From assembly GCA_015680685.1 (NCBI GenBank), contig MNCI01008330.1, forward strand, positions 100,053 through 164,052: 64,000 nucleotides of DNA, read 5' to 3'. Numbering within the stretch: the first letter of the stretch is position 1; every line of letters begins with the position of its first letter. This document shows positions 9,401 through 21,517 of the stretch, piece by piece. The position numbers were made by a program, and so were the translations under genes. The notes under the pieces are model-generated. The model was not told where the DNA came from. It ran no database searches and saw nothing but the letters and a program-made list of their open reading frames with translations. This DNA is from Gnetum montanum (lineage: Eukaryota > Streptophyta > Gnetopsida > Gnetales > Gnetaceae).

Positions 9401-12224
9401 AATGGATTCTTCATTAGTAGGGAGGTCCTCACTAATGGGGATGAAGGTCAATGTCTTGATTAGTGCTTCATGATGTATAGTAGAAATAATGATTAGGTCA
9501 TACAGGCTCAAGGTTGTATTCTTTCATTTTGGAGACTCCTAATGTATTTCATTGGGTTGAGGAAATCCTTGTTTTTGGTTAGGGGATTTTTGTTCTTATT
9601 ATTCCAAACTTTCTTCATGTGCCCAAAAATGTGAACTTCATATTTGGGTTATTGTGGCCTAGCCTCTTTGACTTTTTTTAGGGTTTAGGGACTTCCTATG
9701 ATACACTAAAGCATCCTAGGTAGTTGAAGTCATGGGAATAGATGATATGGAAATGGGCTTCGGTGGACCCACTTACTTCCATTCATTAGCTTATGTAGCT
9801 TCTTCTGTTGTTTGGTTGGTGACTTTTTGTTGTTTTTGATTACTTAGGTAGAAGAGGTCATTACATTAGCCACCATGGGGATTGTTGTTCGATTATGTGA
9901 GTAGACTTAGTTGAAATAGGAGGGGAAGGAACTCATATTACGAAAGGCTCCTTGGGGGAATCGGTGATAGAACCCTTACAACAAAGGGGGGTCTTAAACT
10001 TATGGAAGTTCAAGAGCCCCTTTCATTACATTCGAATCACAAATGATTCCCTCATAGGCCCTGGGTCATGGTTAACATTGAATATTGCTATTGTATGCTA
10101 GTTGTTGTCGGAGTTTAATGGGTCTTTGTACACATGCATCAACTAGTTCTAAGGCCTAACTGGGTTGGATACGTCAAGAACCAACTCACCCCTATCTATC
10201 ATCCTTTGCAGGTCATCTTTCAATGCAAGGCAAAAATAAATATTGTGACCTAGCAACTAATGATACTGGCAAGAGGGGTTAAGCTTAAACTATTTAGGTA
10301 CCTGAGGGTCAGCCTTGGTTGCTCAAGTGGGGTCTTTGGCTATTTCAAATAGCCTCTCATGCCTCTTATAGCCATTTTTAGTCATTTATTTATACTATAT
10401 CCTCCCACTCTTTAATAGTTGGTCTAATAGTTCGGATGGTTTTAGGGGTAACCTAGTATAGTTTTTTTGGTCTTTCTACTCAAAGTTGGATCTAGGAGTA
10501 GTTGGCGCAATGGCCCTAGATGTTGATGGTTGGCTATTATGGTTGTTGGAAGAGGCCTTGGGTTGGTTGGTTCTTGGCCTTTGATTTGTTATCTTTCTTT
10601 CTTTGGATATAGTTTCCACTGCCACAATGTTTTGTCTACCTCTCTCCTTGTCCTTTTGCACATGTGATTTTTATATGCCACATAGACAAGATTGTGGCTA
10701 GCCTCCATAGCATCCTCTATGTTCTTGGTCTAGGAGAAGGCTTATCTTAGTGACTTCAAATCGAGATAGTAGAGTTATAATTTGATAAAATCATTAACCA
10801 CCCCCTTGAATATAGCTAAAAGGTAAGTTTCAACTATAGGTTGTGGTATCTTGCTAAACAAACCCATCATTGGATGAACTTTTGCATTGGTTTAAGGGGT
10901 CCTTGCTTAACCTTCATCAATTGGTCAAGGGTGGTGTTAGGCTTCAAATTGTACTTGAAATGACTAATGAATTGAGAAATTAGGTCTTCTAAAGAGGATA
11001 TGAATCCTCTCTACAAGGCATGTTACTAGTCAAGGGCCTTCCTTATAAGGGACATAGTCAAGATTCTAGTTAGTGTGTGTAGCTAAGCTTGTAATAACAA
11101 GCACTTAGAGTGGAAGGTTACAAGATGAGAGTTTAGATCACCCCAACCATTTTACTTCATAAATTACAATATAGAGACACCATAGGGAAGAGTCAAAGGT
11201 GGGACCATGATTGATGGGATCATCCTAATAAAAATCAATGACTTTTATAGTATAGGATGTAGAGGCTTTAAGCCTCTTTAACTCTTCAGTTAGGTCTTGG
11301 ACCATTTGGAAAGCTTGATCTAGGCCTTGGGGTGCCCCCATTGGTTTTGGTGTTTGCATGAAGGGCTACAACATCTACTAGGAGGCATGTGGCCTTGCTA
11401 TCGATTGCAGCACTAAGGAGAGAGGTTGTGTCATCATGGTGGTTGGTAGACAAAATAAAGAGAAAGATGTTTGTGTTGGTATCTAGGGCACAAATGGGAC
11501 AAAAAGAGTTTGTGATCCCTGGGTTACTTAGGATCCCATGGTGGATTCCATCTAGGTATGTAAAGGGTTGGTGGTCATGACAAGTATCGACGATGGCTAC
11601 AAAAATTAAGGCTGGGTAGTGAACATCATGGAGAAGGGGAAGGTTATGGGCTATGGTACCAATTGTGTTTGGTGTGTTGCTATCATGAGCATGGGTCAAA
11701 ATATGGTTAGATAAGGGGTAGATGAAGGTTGAGGGAGCATATCCAATGGAAGAGGTGAGATGAGTAGAGGTGGGTAAGGTGATATCAGGATTTACCTATT
11801 GAAAATGCCCACCTATGATGTTCTCATGTTCAAAATTTTCCCTGACCTCATTCTCTTCCTCATGCTACTCATTTGAGCTAGGAATCTCATCCTTCTCATC
11901 CATCTTAAGTAATTTAGATAGGATGCATGCATAAGTCTTAGTGAGGAGCACTTGGTCATAGGGGAAAGGAATATATTCCTTTCCATCATGATGTATGAGT
12001 TCATACTTTCTCTTAGCTTTTTCCTTCATTCGTGGAATTAGCATACTAGCCTAAATCTTGGCATAAATGAAGTTATAATTATCTTCATTTATGAATAAGA
12101 ACTCAGGACTTCATCCCCTAAGTTTCAAAGATTGCCTACATTCATCTCTAGTGGCATCTTTAGGGTCATATACCCTCATAGCCTATTTGTTGGAAGTTAT
12201 TTTAGTGAAGTTAAAGGATATCAT
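9401..12224 (-). pseudogene. Tat-F gag (decayed)
   Basis: The likely start codon is at 12224-12222 (MISFNFTK), 630 bases downstream of the primer site region. The N-terminal motif PEFLFINEDNYNFIYAKI matches Tat-2 gag (NAEHHNFIYAKI). A retrotransposon Gag-type segment lies near 11010-10700, with SSLEDLISQFISHFKYNLKP and TLDQLMKVK, followed by EASHNLVYVAYKN and a basic Ser/Pro/Asn-rich tail (10661-10476), the expected RNA-binding part. Many stops, mostly TAG, break the frame. Confidence 0.75.
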
Positions 12225-12856
12225 GGTTGACTAACTAAAATACATTATCAAAAATATCATTTTAGCACTTTTTACTATTTTTAGTAAAAATGGAATAAGT
12301 GGGATAATGCACCAACATAGTTGACAAAAAATGAAAGGAAGTGGAAAAAACTACATTGAGTGATAAAAAAGGAAAAATACCTATTCCATCACAAACACAA
12401 TTGGGTTTATGTGATAGTTCACAACTAACTGAACTGGGAAATATGGTCTATTTCATCATAGATGAAATTGGGAAAAGTTGTCTATTTTGGTGGATTCTAT
12501 ACCAAATGGAATAAGGTTTTTAGATAGGAAAAGGCTTCTAAAATGGGATATGTCTTCCAAAATGGAATATGGCCTTCTATATGAAAATTGAATTCTAAAA
12601 TAGAATAAAGCTTCTAGAATGAAAATGATGTTTTTAGAATGGAATAAAGTCCATGAAATAGAAACTAATTTTTGAGATGGGATACACTGTGAAATCATAG
12701 TGGAAACACAATGAGATTGCCACACTACACTAGGGTATGTGTGAAAAGGTTTGGGTAGCAATGGAATATGTTGGCAAGTTTTGTAGTTGGAAAATAGAAC
12801 AGACTTGGCATTGGAAAAAAGGTTGGAAATAGGGTCTATGGCCATGAATTTGGATA

Positions 12857-12877
12857 GAGGCCATCCTTCTAATGCTA
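12857..12877 (-). other. Tat-F degenerate primer binding site
   Basis: The minus strand reads TAGCATTAGAAGGATGGCC next to the LTR. Tat-2 has TGGCACTAGAAGGAGGT at the equivalent place (35161-35177), so this appears to be the same site after several substitutions. Confidence 0.6.
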
Positions 12878-12882
12878 TAAAT

Positions 12883-14460
12883 TGTTGGATATAGAAACTT
12901 TAGTTGTTGGAATGGGAACCAGAATATCCCAGGCACTGGAACAATTTTAGCCTTGGATTCAAAAGGGCCTTTAGAAATGGAATTCAAGGCATCCTAGATG
13001 GTCTAGTTGATTACCAAAGGACTTACGAAAGTGTAAAATACCCACAAAAATAAAAACATAAATGTAAACGGAAACATAAATAGAAATGACATTGTAGATC
13101 TGGAATGGATAAAGACATAAAAATGAAGATGTGAAACTTAGATCTAGACAACAAATGAACTAAAAATTTATTGAAATTTGAAAAATAAAGTGATAGGTTT
13201 AAAAGAGTACAAGATTTGTGCTAAGAGCACAAGAAGTTTCTTGAAGAAGCTTGAAGTCTGTTGGAGCTTGTGGCTTGCACTTTGAACTCCATGATCTGCT
13301 TGCTTCCTAGCTTTAGTTTTTGGCAACTCTGCACTAGTTTCCACTAGGATCAAAAATTGTGATCACAAATGGATGTTCCACCTTTGGGGCAATGGTGTCA
13401 TGTGGGAGTCATTGTCCTAGTATAGCTACTAATTTCTGTTGCCAAAGGGGGTTGCAAGGTCTCTTGGTTATAAAAATCCTTTTTAGGCTATGCTCTATTT
13501 TCTCAAGGTTGTGGAATAGAATAAGGTGTCTATGTTTGGTTTTCATAAGGATGGAATTGGTTATTTTTAGCTTTGTACACCACTGTCATGATTATTGATA
13601 GATTGGTGTCAATTTACAAGTTACCACAATTATACCTTTCAGCGTAGTTACCATTGATAGTAAGTTTAGAATACCCATAGTCACCAAAGCCCATTCATTT
13701 ACTATAAATAGTAAATGATCTTCTGTGACTACATGAACACCATCCCAACTATGCTAGCCTTGGGAGACTACACTGAAGTTATTGGAAGATGCTGAAAATG
13801 TTGGAAACTATGGAAAATGTTGAAAATTGCTAGTGATAGTCAAAACTAATGGAACTAACAAAAAATGCTAGAATCTATGTAAAATGCTAGCTATGCTACA
13901 ACTACTGAAGACTTGGAGTGGCTATGTTGGCCACTATTAGAAAAATTGAATTGCACATGGAAATGGAAAATGTCACCAATTCCCAAAATGGAAAATTTCA
14001 CTAGTTCCCAAAATGGAAAATGTCACTAATTTCCAAATGTAAGATGTTACCAATTCCAAATTGGAATAACCTAACAATTTCAACACTACATCTATGTTGG
14101 ATCTTGGTGGTGACTACACTGGGTTGAAAATGGAAAATCCCATCTATTCCATCTACACCCAGGAATAGATAATTCAAGTGTAGTTGAGGTTGTACCCCTT
14201 GGAAAACCCAGGAAAATGCTAATTTTGGCCATCCCCAAGGCATTTTCAGCCTTCCCAAGTTCAAATATAGCTATGAGGTACCTTTGTTTACTTGGTAAGT
14301 GAGGAAATAACAACTTTTGAGGCATTTTTTGGCCCCAAAAATCTAAAGTATGAAAGATTGTAGCTCATGGGCTACAGATGTTACATTGACAATAAGACTT
14401 TTCCTCAATTTGGAAAATGAAGGTTATAATTTGGCAACATAAAATTTTGGTAGTGTTTCA
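12883..14460 (-). repeat. Tat-F 5' LTR (1.58 kb)
   Basis: Plus-strand ends are TGTTGGATATAG and GGTAGTGTTTCA. The U5 side (12930-13030) aligns with Tat-2 (GAATGGGAACC, CATCCTAGATGGTCTAGTTGATT, GGACTTA), and the far end matches the GGTGTTTCA end of the Tat-2 LTRs. Scattered ATGCTAGC and GCGTAGT motifs remain in U3, without the clean palindromes of Tat-2. A run of short repeats (GGAAAATGTCACCAATTCCCAAAAT) lies at 13955-14060. Confidence 0.8.
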
Positions 14461-14670
14461 CCATCACATCTCAAACACCCAATTGGAAACCCATTCTAGA
14501 TAGCCTTTCTCATGTCCACTAGGTCAAAGTGAAAAATAAGGAGTTGTAGATAGAAGATTAAATAGAGTACATGAAATGCTAACGTCTGATATGCTAACCT
14601 AACCATGTTAACAATAGGGAGACCATGAAATAAGCTTAAGTAGTAGGTAGTAGTATTTTATGCCATGTGC

Positions 14671-14997
14671 AAGAAAGAGTTTGTGGATCAAAAGGATGCA
14701 CAATAGAAACTACATGTGGAAAACTCTAAGCTTGAAATTGTTAAATCCAGCTACTAAGGATAGAAGGACATTACAGCAAAACTGGCACACCAAATGATAG
14801 ACTATCAATAACTATGGAAGGTGGCTAAAGCTTTTAAAGAGAAAAGAAGGTAGTTTGCATGGATAGTGCATGATCTCATGTCAAAAGAAGAAAAGCTTCA
14901 AGCACTCCTAAACTATTATCAATTCCAAGAGCCTAATGATAAAGGAAAGAATCTAATGGAAGAGCCTCCATCACTAGAAACCTATAGGCTATATTGA
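14671..14997 (+). pseudogene. Ath-I extra ORF, C-terminal fragment
   Basis: One frame of 109 codons ends with TGA at 14995-14997. It is rich in Lys, Glu and Leu and broken only by TAG/TAA codons that could derive from CAG/CAA. Visible pieces are KKEFVDQKDAQ, LAHQMIDYQ, AKAFKEKRR, FAWIVHDLMSKEEKLQALL and GKNLMEEPP. The W-x-VHD-x-x-SKEEK motif is also in the Ath-E extra ORF at about 46585-46620 (MWTVHDPKSKEEKMKEF), so the two are homologous. It lies just upstream of the polypurine tract, the envelope-like position of Athila elements. Function is unknown. Confidence 0.65.
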
Positions 14998-15200
14998 GCT
15001 ATTTTGTTTGTTTTTTTTTTCATTTTTAAATGTGTCCATCATGTCATGCATGATAATATTTTAAAAACACCACTCAAACCACAGTGCAACATTCAAATTC
15101 ATGTATATAGTTAGTTATGTCAAGTTTGAGTTTACCTTCCAATTTTGTAAGGGACTCTACCCTCATTTTGTTTTAACTTGAGAACAAGTTTCTACTCAAT

Positions 15201-15210
15201 CATGGAAGTA
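15201..15210 (+). other. Ath-I polypurine tract
   Basis: CATGGAAGTA precedes the LTR start TGATAAAACA. It corresponds to the CGTGGGGGTA tract of Ath-E. Confidence 0.6.
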
Positions 15211-16074
15211 TGATAAAACAAATTTTTCATTGAGTATGATATCGTATCTATCATATCATATCTCATGCTACATCATTGTTGATGTAATTTATTGGGAACT
15301 ATGCTACACTCTAAATGCTAATACTTGGTCACACTAGCAACAACAATTTCATTACACCCTTATCTAGACTCTTGTAGTTTTTTTCTATAGTTAGCAATAA
15401 AGAGTGAATTCCTATAGTGTGGTGTTGAGCAGTGGTATGGTGTCTTTATTCGAATGGATTGTACTTGGACACCATGCATGTTCAACTATAAATATCTAGA
15501 TTTCTTTTCATTATTGCAGCATCCACCTATAGATCTTTTATTCTACTTAGCTTAATTTTCATTTTTACTTTATCTTAGTTCTTTACATTTCCAAAGTACT
15601 TTACTTTTCATGTTCATTAGTCAAGAAAAATGAGTACAACTAGCATTAAAGTGTAATCGTTTAGTAACATAGTAATGGCTTCACTTGATTTGCTCAATAG
15701 TGAACTCACTTGGTAATCCTAGTAATAGTTACACAATCCCAGGATGTGATTGGCAAGCTAGGAACAGATGATCATCACTATAGGCTAGTGTAGATTTACA
15801 TTCCTATCATTACTTAGATTTAGATTTTAATCTCAGTCTCATTATATTTGCAACTAGGAGTATTATGAGTCCATTAACATCAACATATCATATGCCTCAC
15901 TAAGAGTTAAACCATACACTTGAACCTCAATAAATCAAAGTGGGAATACAATGATCATGAACATACTATCAACTCCTAGCATACTTTTTTTGTCCATCTA
16001 TGGATTACGATCTAGTTGCATGCATGCACTCATGACTTGTATGGTGAAGTGTTGGGATATCCTATCACTCATCT
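15211..16074 (+). repeat. Ath-I 3' LTR (864 bp, boundary by alignment)
   Basis: It starts TGATAAAACA. A TATA box, CTATAAATATC, is at 15486-15496. The middle (15690-15760) aligns with the Athila LTRs (CTTGGTAATCCTAGTAATAGTT, CCAGGATGTGATTGGCAAG). The end GAAGTGTTGGGATATCCTATCACTCATC matches the Ath-A LTR end (GAGTGTTGGGGTACCTCGCCACTCATCA). The terminal CA has decayed, so the last base is approximate. Copia-1 RT sequence resumes immediately after. Confidence 0.72.
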
Positions 16075-16640
16075 ATTTTGAATTCAATTTTCATGTCATT
16101 CTTAAAATCTTCTGCTAGTCTTTCATTGGTGAAAATAAAGATAATGTCCTCTACATATAGTAATATAATGATGAAATTATCTCCTTCCTTCTTGAAATAT
16201 AGTGCTAGTTCAAACACATATTTTTGATAATTCTTTCCAATTACATAGTCATTAATTCCATGGAACTTGGCCTTGGGTGCTTACTTTAGTTCATATAAAG
16301 CTTTTCTTGAGTTTTCACACTTTTTTCTCTTTTCCTTTGATAACATAACATTTAGGTTGGTAGATGTATCCTTATTCTTTTATGTATCCATTTAGAAATG
16401 TTGAGTTGGCATTAATTTGATGAACCTTTAGATCTTTATGTGCTACTATGAAGAGAATGAGCTTGATTGTATCAAATCTGGCCACTCATGTAAAGATTTC
16501 TTCATAGTCGATGTGTTTCTTTTATTTTTATCCTCTTACCACAAGTCTTACTTTCTATGTTGTGACTTCTCCTTTCTCATTGTAACTTGTTTTATATAGC
16601 CACTTGCAATCAATAATATTTTTATATTTTAGTTTGTCCA
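16075..16640 (-). pseudogene. Copia-1 reverse transcriptase (partial, decayed)
   Basis: Copia RT copies element RNA into cDNA. The minus strand shows the N-terminal landmarks WLYKTSYNEKGEV, KVRLVVRG and HIDYEEIFT, then VARFDTIKLILFIVAHKDL, VHQINANSTFLNGYIKE, and the active-site block LLYVEDI at about 16143-16163, where the usual YVDD is YVED. The homology stops at EDFKNDMKIEFKI, exactly where the Ath-I LTR ends. Several stops and frame changes are present. Confidence 0.85.
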
Positions 16641-16989
16641 CTAATTTCCATGTGTTATTTCTTATGATGATATTGTACTCTCTATCCATGGCTTGTTTCT
16701 ATACTTTTAGCTTCATGAATTCATTGACATTGGTTGATTCACTTGAGATAGTTGAATATGTCATATTTTTAATAGCATAATATCTTCTAGTTCTTCTTTC
16801 AAATTTTGTGTCTAGCATTTAAGTGCAAGGATGGTCTCTTTGAACCCAAGGTTTTAAACTTTGATACGTATCTGATTTCTCTTGCTATTTGAAAAATTCA
16901 TTTGTACCAAACTTTATCTCATTAAATATAACATATCTTGAAACATGTTATTTCTAATTCATTGGGTCATAGGACTTATATCCACTAGT

Positions 16990-17874
16990 GTGAGAATCGT
17001 AACCAAGAAAAATGCATTTGTTTTCTCTATCTTTAAGTTTGTCAATGAATTATTTTAGGGTCTTTACATAGCAATGACATCCAAATATTCTCATATAACT
17101 TAGGTTAGTAATTCTACTATATATAACTTCATATGGAGATTTGTCTTCATTGCTTTTAGTGATGATTTGATAAGAAATGTAACAAGAAGCTATGATGGAC
17201 ATACTTCAATAACAGTTAGGCAATGAGACATGCTTTATTAAGCACCCTGCTATGTATTGCATTGTTCTATTCTTTCTTTTAGTTGCTCCATTTGATTATG
17301 GGCTATATATCCCCATGTGGTTTGATCAAAGATACCAATTTTTTATAAAACATGTTAAATTATTTAATTTTGAATTCACCTCCTTTGTCTAATTTAATGG
17401 GCTTAATCTTGACATTCATGGAGTTTTCAATCAATTTGTGAAAATTTTCAAAGTATTTGATGGCTTCATCCTTTTGCTTCAGAATATAAGTTCATCTTGA
17501 GTAGTAATCTACTCTAACCATGAAATAACTTGTTATTATTATTGAAATAGTGGGAATTGGCCCAACAAGATCAATGTGCAAAATATTAAATGAATTTTCC
17601 TCTTTTTATCATGTGACAATTGTGAAAAGAATTGATTTGCTTTCCTTGTATGCAAGTCTCACATTTTTCTTGAGGAATATCTAAAATTTTTATTCTTGTA
17701 GCTTTTTCATATTTGATTATTCTTTCAATTTTATGATAGGATGCGTAATCAAGCCTTCCATGCCAAAGTCTAAACTTATTGAAATTCTCATTATCCTTTT
17801 CCTTAACTTCATCTTTATTTGATATTTGACTAGCTTCTCTTATGGAAACATGTTTTTCTTGAATAGTATGATTG
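16990..17874 (-). pseudogene. Copia-1 integrase (left part of split gene)
   Basis: The zinc-binding pre-integrase segment reads FRLWHGRLDYASYHKIERI and KCETCIQGKQ near 17775-17640, with the H...H...C..C pattern of copia integrases. The catalytic core follows leftwards (IDLVGPI, FMVRVDYYSR, LDKGGEF, NNAIHSRVLNKA). The frame is broken by many stops. The upstream part continues at 37048 beyond Tat-2. Confidence 0.8.
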
Positions 17875-17879
17875 CTTAT

Positions 17880-19733
17880 TATAGCGACTGAAAATGTCAG
17901 CTGCTAGAACATCAAGAGGTTGCCAGGTGAACAGTTTAACCCCACATCCGTGCTAGGGCCGTGCTGGAGAAGAACGGAAATGAGGTGCCCTAAACGATCT
18001 GGTCGATCAAACAGGGACTTAGTCAATGTATCTTAACCTTATGTAAATGTCATTTTGAAAGTGAGAGACACGAGGTAGATCAATGATCAATAAATGTAGA
18101 ATGGAGAAAATAGTGCAAAATAATGATAATAGTAAAGAAATAGCAAAAAAAACTCAAGTGAGAAAATGCACTATCCCAAGGTCGCAGATTTGATTCTTTT
18201 CCTTGTTTGAAAGGTATGTAATAGGTCATGCAATGCCAGAGACACATAGAGAACTTAAGGGTAACTAGAATGCTCAAGGGAAATGGAAACTATGCTTTCT
18301 AGAGGCCAACTTAAAAGCCAACTCTATCTGCTAAGAAGCCAATCAAGAAGCCAACCAGCCAATGCGAAATTCCAATAAGCCGACTACTCTTGTTAATGCA
18401 AAAATGCCAACTCTTTCAACCAAAAAGCCAACCCTTTGAGCATTGTCTACTGGGGTATTTATAGGGCCAATAGAAAGTGAGAAATGGGGCCTAGGTGCCA
18501 TGTTTCCTAGACCCCATAAGATGCTAACATGCCCATACCATGTAGGTGTGCGATGCTGGACATGCATGTGGCTACGCTATGACTATACCTCCGAGACTGC
18601 ATGTGACAAGATCAGTGTGCTAACAATGCAAAAAATGGAGCTTACTCTCCAGGACTACATCTTCCCTACTGTTACGAGCAGGGTCAAGTGTAGGAACAAT
18701 GTTTTGGTGGCTAACTAGGGGGTGTGCAAAATGGAGTGAAATTGTTGATTCCACCAAGGAAATGCCAGAATGAGGAATATTGCTATCAACAAGTTGTAAA
18801 AGTACCTGAAGACATCTTGATGCTTCCGTACCAGTGTTGTTCTACTCACGCTGTCAAGTTCATTAGTGTAGCGTAAGTGGCTGCTTTCTACACTATGCTA
18901 CGCTACGTAGCATAGCATAGCGTAGCCACTAGTTTTGACTGGAACTTGTACTAAAGCTGAAAAAAAATTTCTAATGCTTAGTTGTGCTAACAACTGCAAC
19001 TTTTGTCTTTTGTGTTGGGAAGCCTTTGGACTTGCTGAACTCATGCTTGAAACACCCTCGTTGTTTTTGCATTGTTGCTATGCTGTGCTATGATATGTAG
19101 CGTAGCACATCGTAGTGGCCAGTGTATCCTACATTTTCATTCGATCCTCCATTCTCTAGCAAGAAACTTTTCTCAAGGCTTTATACTAAATAAGAAAACT
19201 GGTTTTGGAGGCTAAAGTGTTTACCGAGTGTAACTTTCTTATCAGAATCATTTGGCAAGTTGGGTTGTTCTGCTTCGTCTTTGTTATGCTGTGCTACACT
19301 ACGTAGCATAGCATAGCATAGTACCCTGTGTTGACCAAATCGTCAACTTGTTTTGCCATCATTCCATCAATTCACACTTGGACGCTTGAGTAACTATCTT
19401 TCGAGGCTTGCTACGCTACATAGCGTAGTGTAGCATAGCAAACTTCTTCACTAGAAAACGTTTCGAACTGCTTTGCTTATCCCAAACACTTTCAGCAACT
19501 CCTAGCATAGTTTCTGAGTAGACTATTAACTAGGTGAATTGTCCAAGTGGGTAGGCTAGAGAGTCCATGGGGCCTGTCAGCTTTGGAGATAGAAAACTTG
19601 CCAGACTGGACAGTCTAATATCAGTGCCTATATTTTCTTGCCGAACTATCATGACACTACACTTGTGGAAGTCCTTTCCTAAATTCCAAGATCCTGGTGA
19701 GGCATGAGGGTATTGAAATTTTATGGTGTTTCA
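17880..19733 (-). repeat. Tat-2 3' LTR (1854 bp)
   Basis: Plus-strand ends are TATAGCGACTG (TG decayed to TA) and TTATGGTGTTTCA. A minus-strand TATA box, CCTATAAATACCCC, is at about 18453-18466. U3 carries four TAGCGTAGC-type palindromes, at 18891-18926, 19075-19117, 19283-19321 and 19404-19441. The other LTR has the same four at equivalent places. Confidence 0.95.
18891..19441. promoter_or_regulatory. Four GCTACGCTACGTAGC-type palindromes in Tat-2 U3
   Basis: Clearest copies: TATGCTACGCTACGTAGCATAGCATAG (near 18896) and TTGCTACGCTACATAGCGTAGTG (near 19407). Spacing is about 125-210 bp. The 5' LTR copies lie at 36211-36246, 36398-36426, 36588-36634 and 36716-36750. They sit 450 or more bases upstream of the TATA box in transcription direction. 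Function unknown. Confidence 0.7.
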
Positions 19734-19734
19734 C

Positions 19735-19748
19735 TGGCCCCTCTTTGT
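19735..19748 (-). other. Tat-2 polypurine tract
   Basis: The minus strand reads ACAAAGAGGGGCCAG directly before the LTR start TGAAACACC, identical in its core to the Tat-1 tract at 2541. Confidence 0.85.
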
Positions 19749-21145
19749 CGATGTCTAGAGAATGCACCCAATAGATGTTGACAACGAATACGAAACACCA
19801 AGAAGGATAAGTCGCAAACATTGCTCTCTGGTGGTTACTGAGAAGTCACTTTGTTGTGCTTGGGAGTAATAGGATAGTTATGTAGGGAAAAGGGGAAAGG
19901 ATAGACTTGGGGGGACAGGTTCAGGAAAAGGTAAGATGGAACTTAGCGAGGTCCCTTGTCTAAGTGCTTGTGAGGGAGTTGTACCACATGGACATCTTTT
20001 CTTTTACTAGCTTTTGACCTCTCATCGGAATGCTTGGAGAGGATCATTGTGAAACAACTGGTGTGCCATTTTCTTTGGGCACATGCTCTCTTTTTCTTCT
20101 CTCTCTCTCTTTTTATTTTTTTTATGCTTTGGTGTTTTTCTTTTGTTGTTTAGCCATATTCATTTACAAACAACCTTATTGTTGTAGGGCAGGTTTTTTC
20201 TTCCCAGGATGAGTTGTGTCACATCCATGTGGGGCTTTGACCTACCTACAAATGCTTCCCATGCAGTGATTTGCATTATGCGTGTCATGGACTTTGGGGT
20301 TGAGCATATGAAAGGGCTTTACACGCATCAATAAAGCTTGTAAAAGGGGTGTGAAAAGGGAAACTATGGATCTGAGAAATGAGATGATGAAGGTTAAAGG
20401 GGAGGGACAAGATGTGCACTCCCAAGTAGCTAAGCTAGTCAGAGTGGTCACCTCGAAACGATGTGGTGCCCTATTCTCCTGGTGAAATGCATCTCTGACC
20501 GACGTCGTCTCGGCTCGTACCTTGCAAGTGTAGTAGAAAGTAGACCAAGGAAATGTAACCATGAAATGTAGTCAAGAAAAGGTCTTACTTGCTTTAGAAA
20601 TCACTGAAGTGACAAGCACTGTTGCTAAGGCAAGCGACGTCTAAAGCAGGAAGGTGGGTAATGGCTCTGGTAGTGATAGGCTGAAGGGGATGACACCGAG
20701 GGGGCTAGGAGTTGTGGTAATGCGGGTGCTTAGGAGTCCCTACCCAAGGCAAACATCATGCAGTTTAGCTATAAGGTGAGAGGCTTAATAGCTGAACATC
20801 TTTTGAGCTCGAATGATGGCGGGGACTGGAGGGTAGCAACTTTGTGGCTGGGCCACAATAGTGCTGGGGCTCTAGTGGCAAGTGCTAACCATGGAAGCTA
20901 CTGCTAGGGCAGTAGACCATGGTAGCGGTAGATCCAGAAGGTTAGGAAGATGTCAGATGACATCTTTGGAGGATTAGCAAGATGCCAAGGGTAGTAGCAT
21001 CACATTTTTTCCAGAGGATGCTTTCTTGCCATCATGAACTATGTTCTGGAATTACAATGCTTCACCCAGCGTCGGCACTATGCATGCTTTCCTATTTGCA
21101 TTGTCATGGATTTTGAGCTGGGAATTTTGCACTGCAAAACTAACT
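19749..21145 (-). other. Tat-2 3' untranslated region, no gene seen
   Basis: 1.4 kb between the array and the polypurine tract. A minus-strand open frame of 106 codons (20562-20242) has no recognisable domain and I do not call it a gene. A CT-rich and poly-T stretch lies at 20090-20130. Confidence 0.6.
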
Positions 21146-21505
21146 TGAGGTCTTGGTAGACCTTCTGATGTACTGGTTTGAGGTACCAGCAGACTACTAT
21201 GCTAGTTTAAGGTCCCAGCAGACCATTGTGCTAGTTTAAGGTATTAGCATACTGCTATGCTAGTTTATCATCATAGCGGATGATGGATGGGTCATTTTAA
21301 GGTCGTAGCAAACCATCTATGCCAGTTTAATGTTATAGCAGATACTCTGTGATATTTTATAGTCATGGTGAACTATCTGTGCTAGTTTATAGTCATGGTG
21401 GACTGTGGTTGCCAGTTTATAGTCATAGCGGACTATGGATGCTAGTTTATAGTCATAGTGGACTATGGATGCCAATTTATAGTCGTAGTGGACTATGGAG
21501 CTTAC
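21146..21505 (-). repeat. Tat-2 3' UTR array, 30-bp unit
   Basis: About twelve units. The right-hand ones are nearly exact 30-bp repeats of the plus-strand form GCCAGTTTATAGTCATAGCG followed by GACTATGGAT (21350-21500). The left-hand ones read GCTAGTTTAAGGTCCCAGCAGACCAT. It follows the pol stop at 21518 directly, as in Tat-1, and shares that array's core and linker in reverse complement. Confidence 0.88.
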
Positions 21506-21517
21506 CTTGCTTCTGCA

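Larger units (their letters stand above)
6379..14460 (-). mobile_element. Tat-F: Tat-type Ty3/gypsy element, 5' part with solo LTR inside
   Basis: From right to left on the minus strand: 5' LTR (12883-14460), degenerate primer site, gag, protease, a solo LTR insertion (7133-9040), the rest of the protease region, then the start of a tandem array (6385-6490) where Ath-A abuts. Order and sequence parallel Tat-2 (35183-37042 LTR, gag, protease, array). RT, RNase H and integrase would lie left of Ath-A and are not in the window. Confidence 0.82.
14461..16074 (+). mobile_element. Ath-I: Athila-type element, 3' end, plus strand
   Basis: It contains the end of an extra coiled-coil ORF, a 3' UTR, a polypurine tract and a 3' LTR. 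The boundary sequence AACTTGAGAACAAGTTTC...CAATCATGGAAGTA followed by TGATAA aligns with the Ath-E boundary on the other strand (AACTTGAGGATGAGTTGTC...CAATCGTGGGGGTA, TGATGA). Tat-F interrupts it on the left and it interrupts Copia-1 on the right. The first 200 bases (14461-14670) show nothing recognisable. Confidence 0.75.
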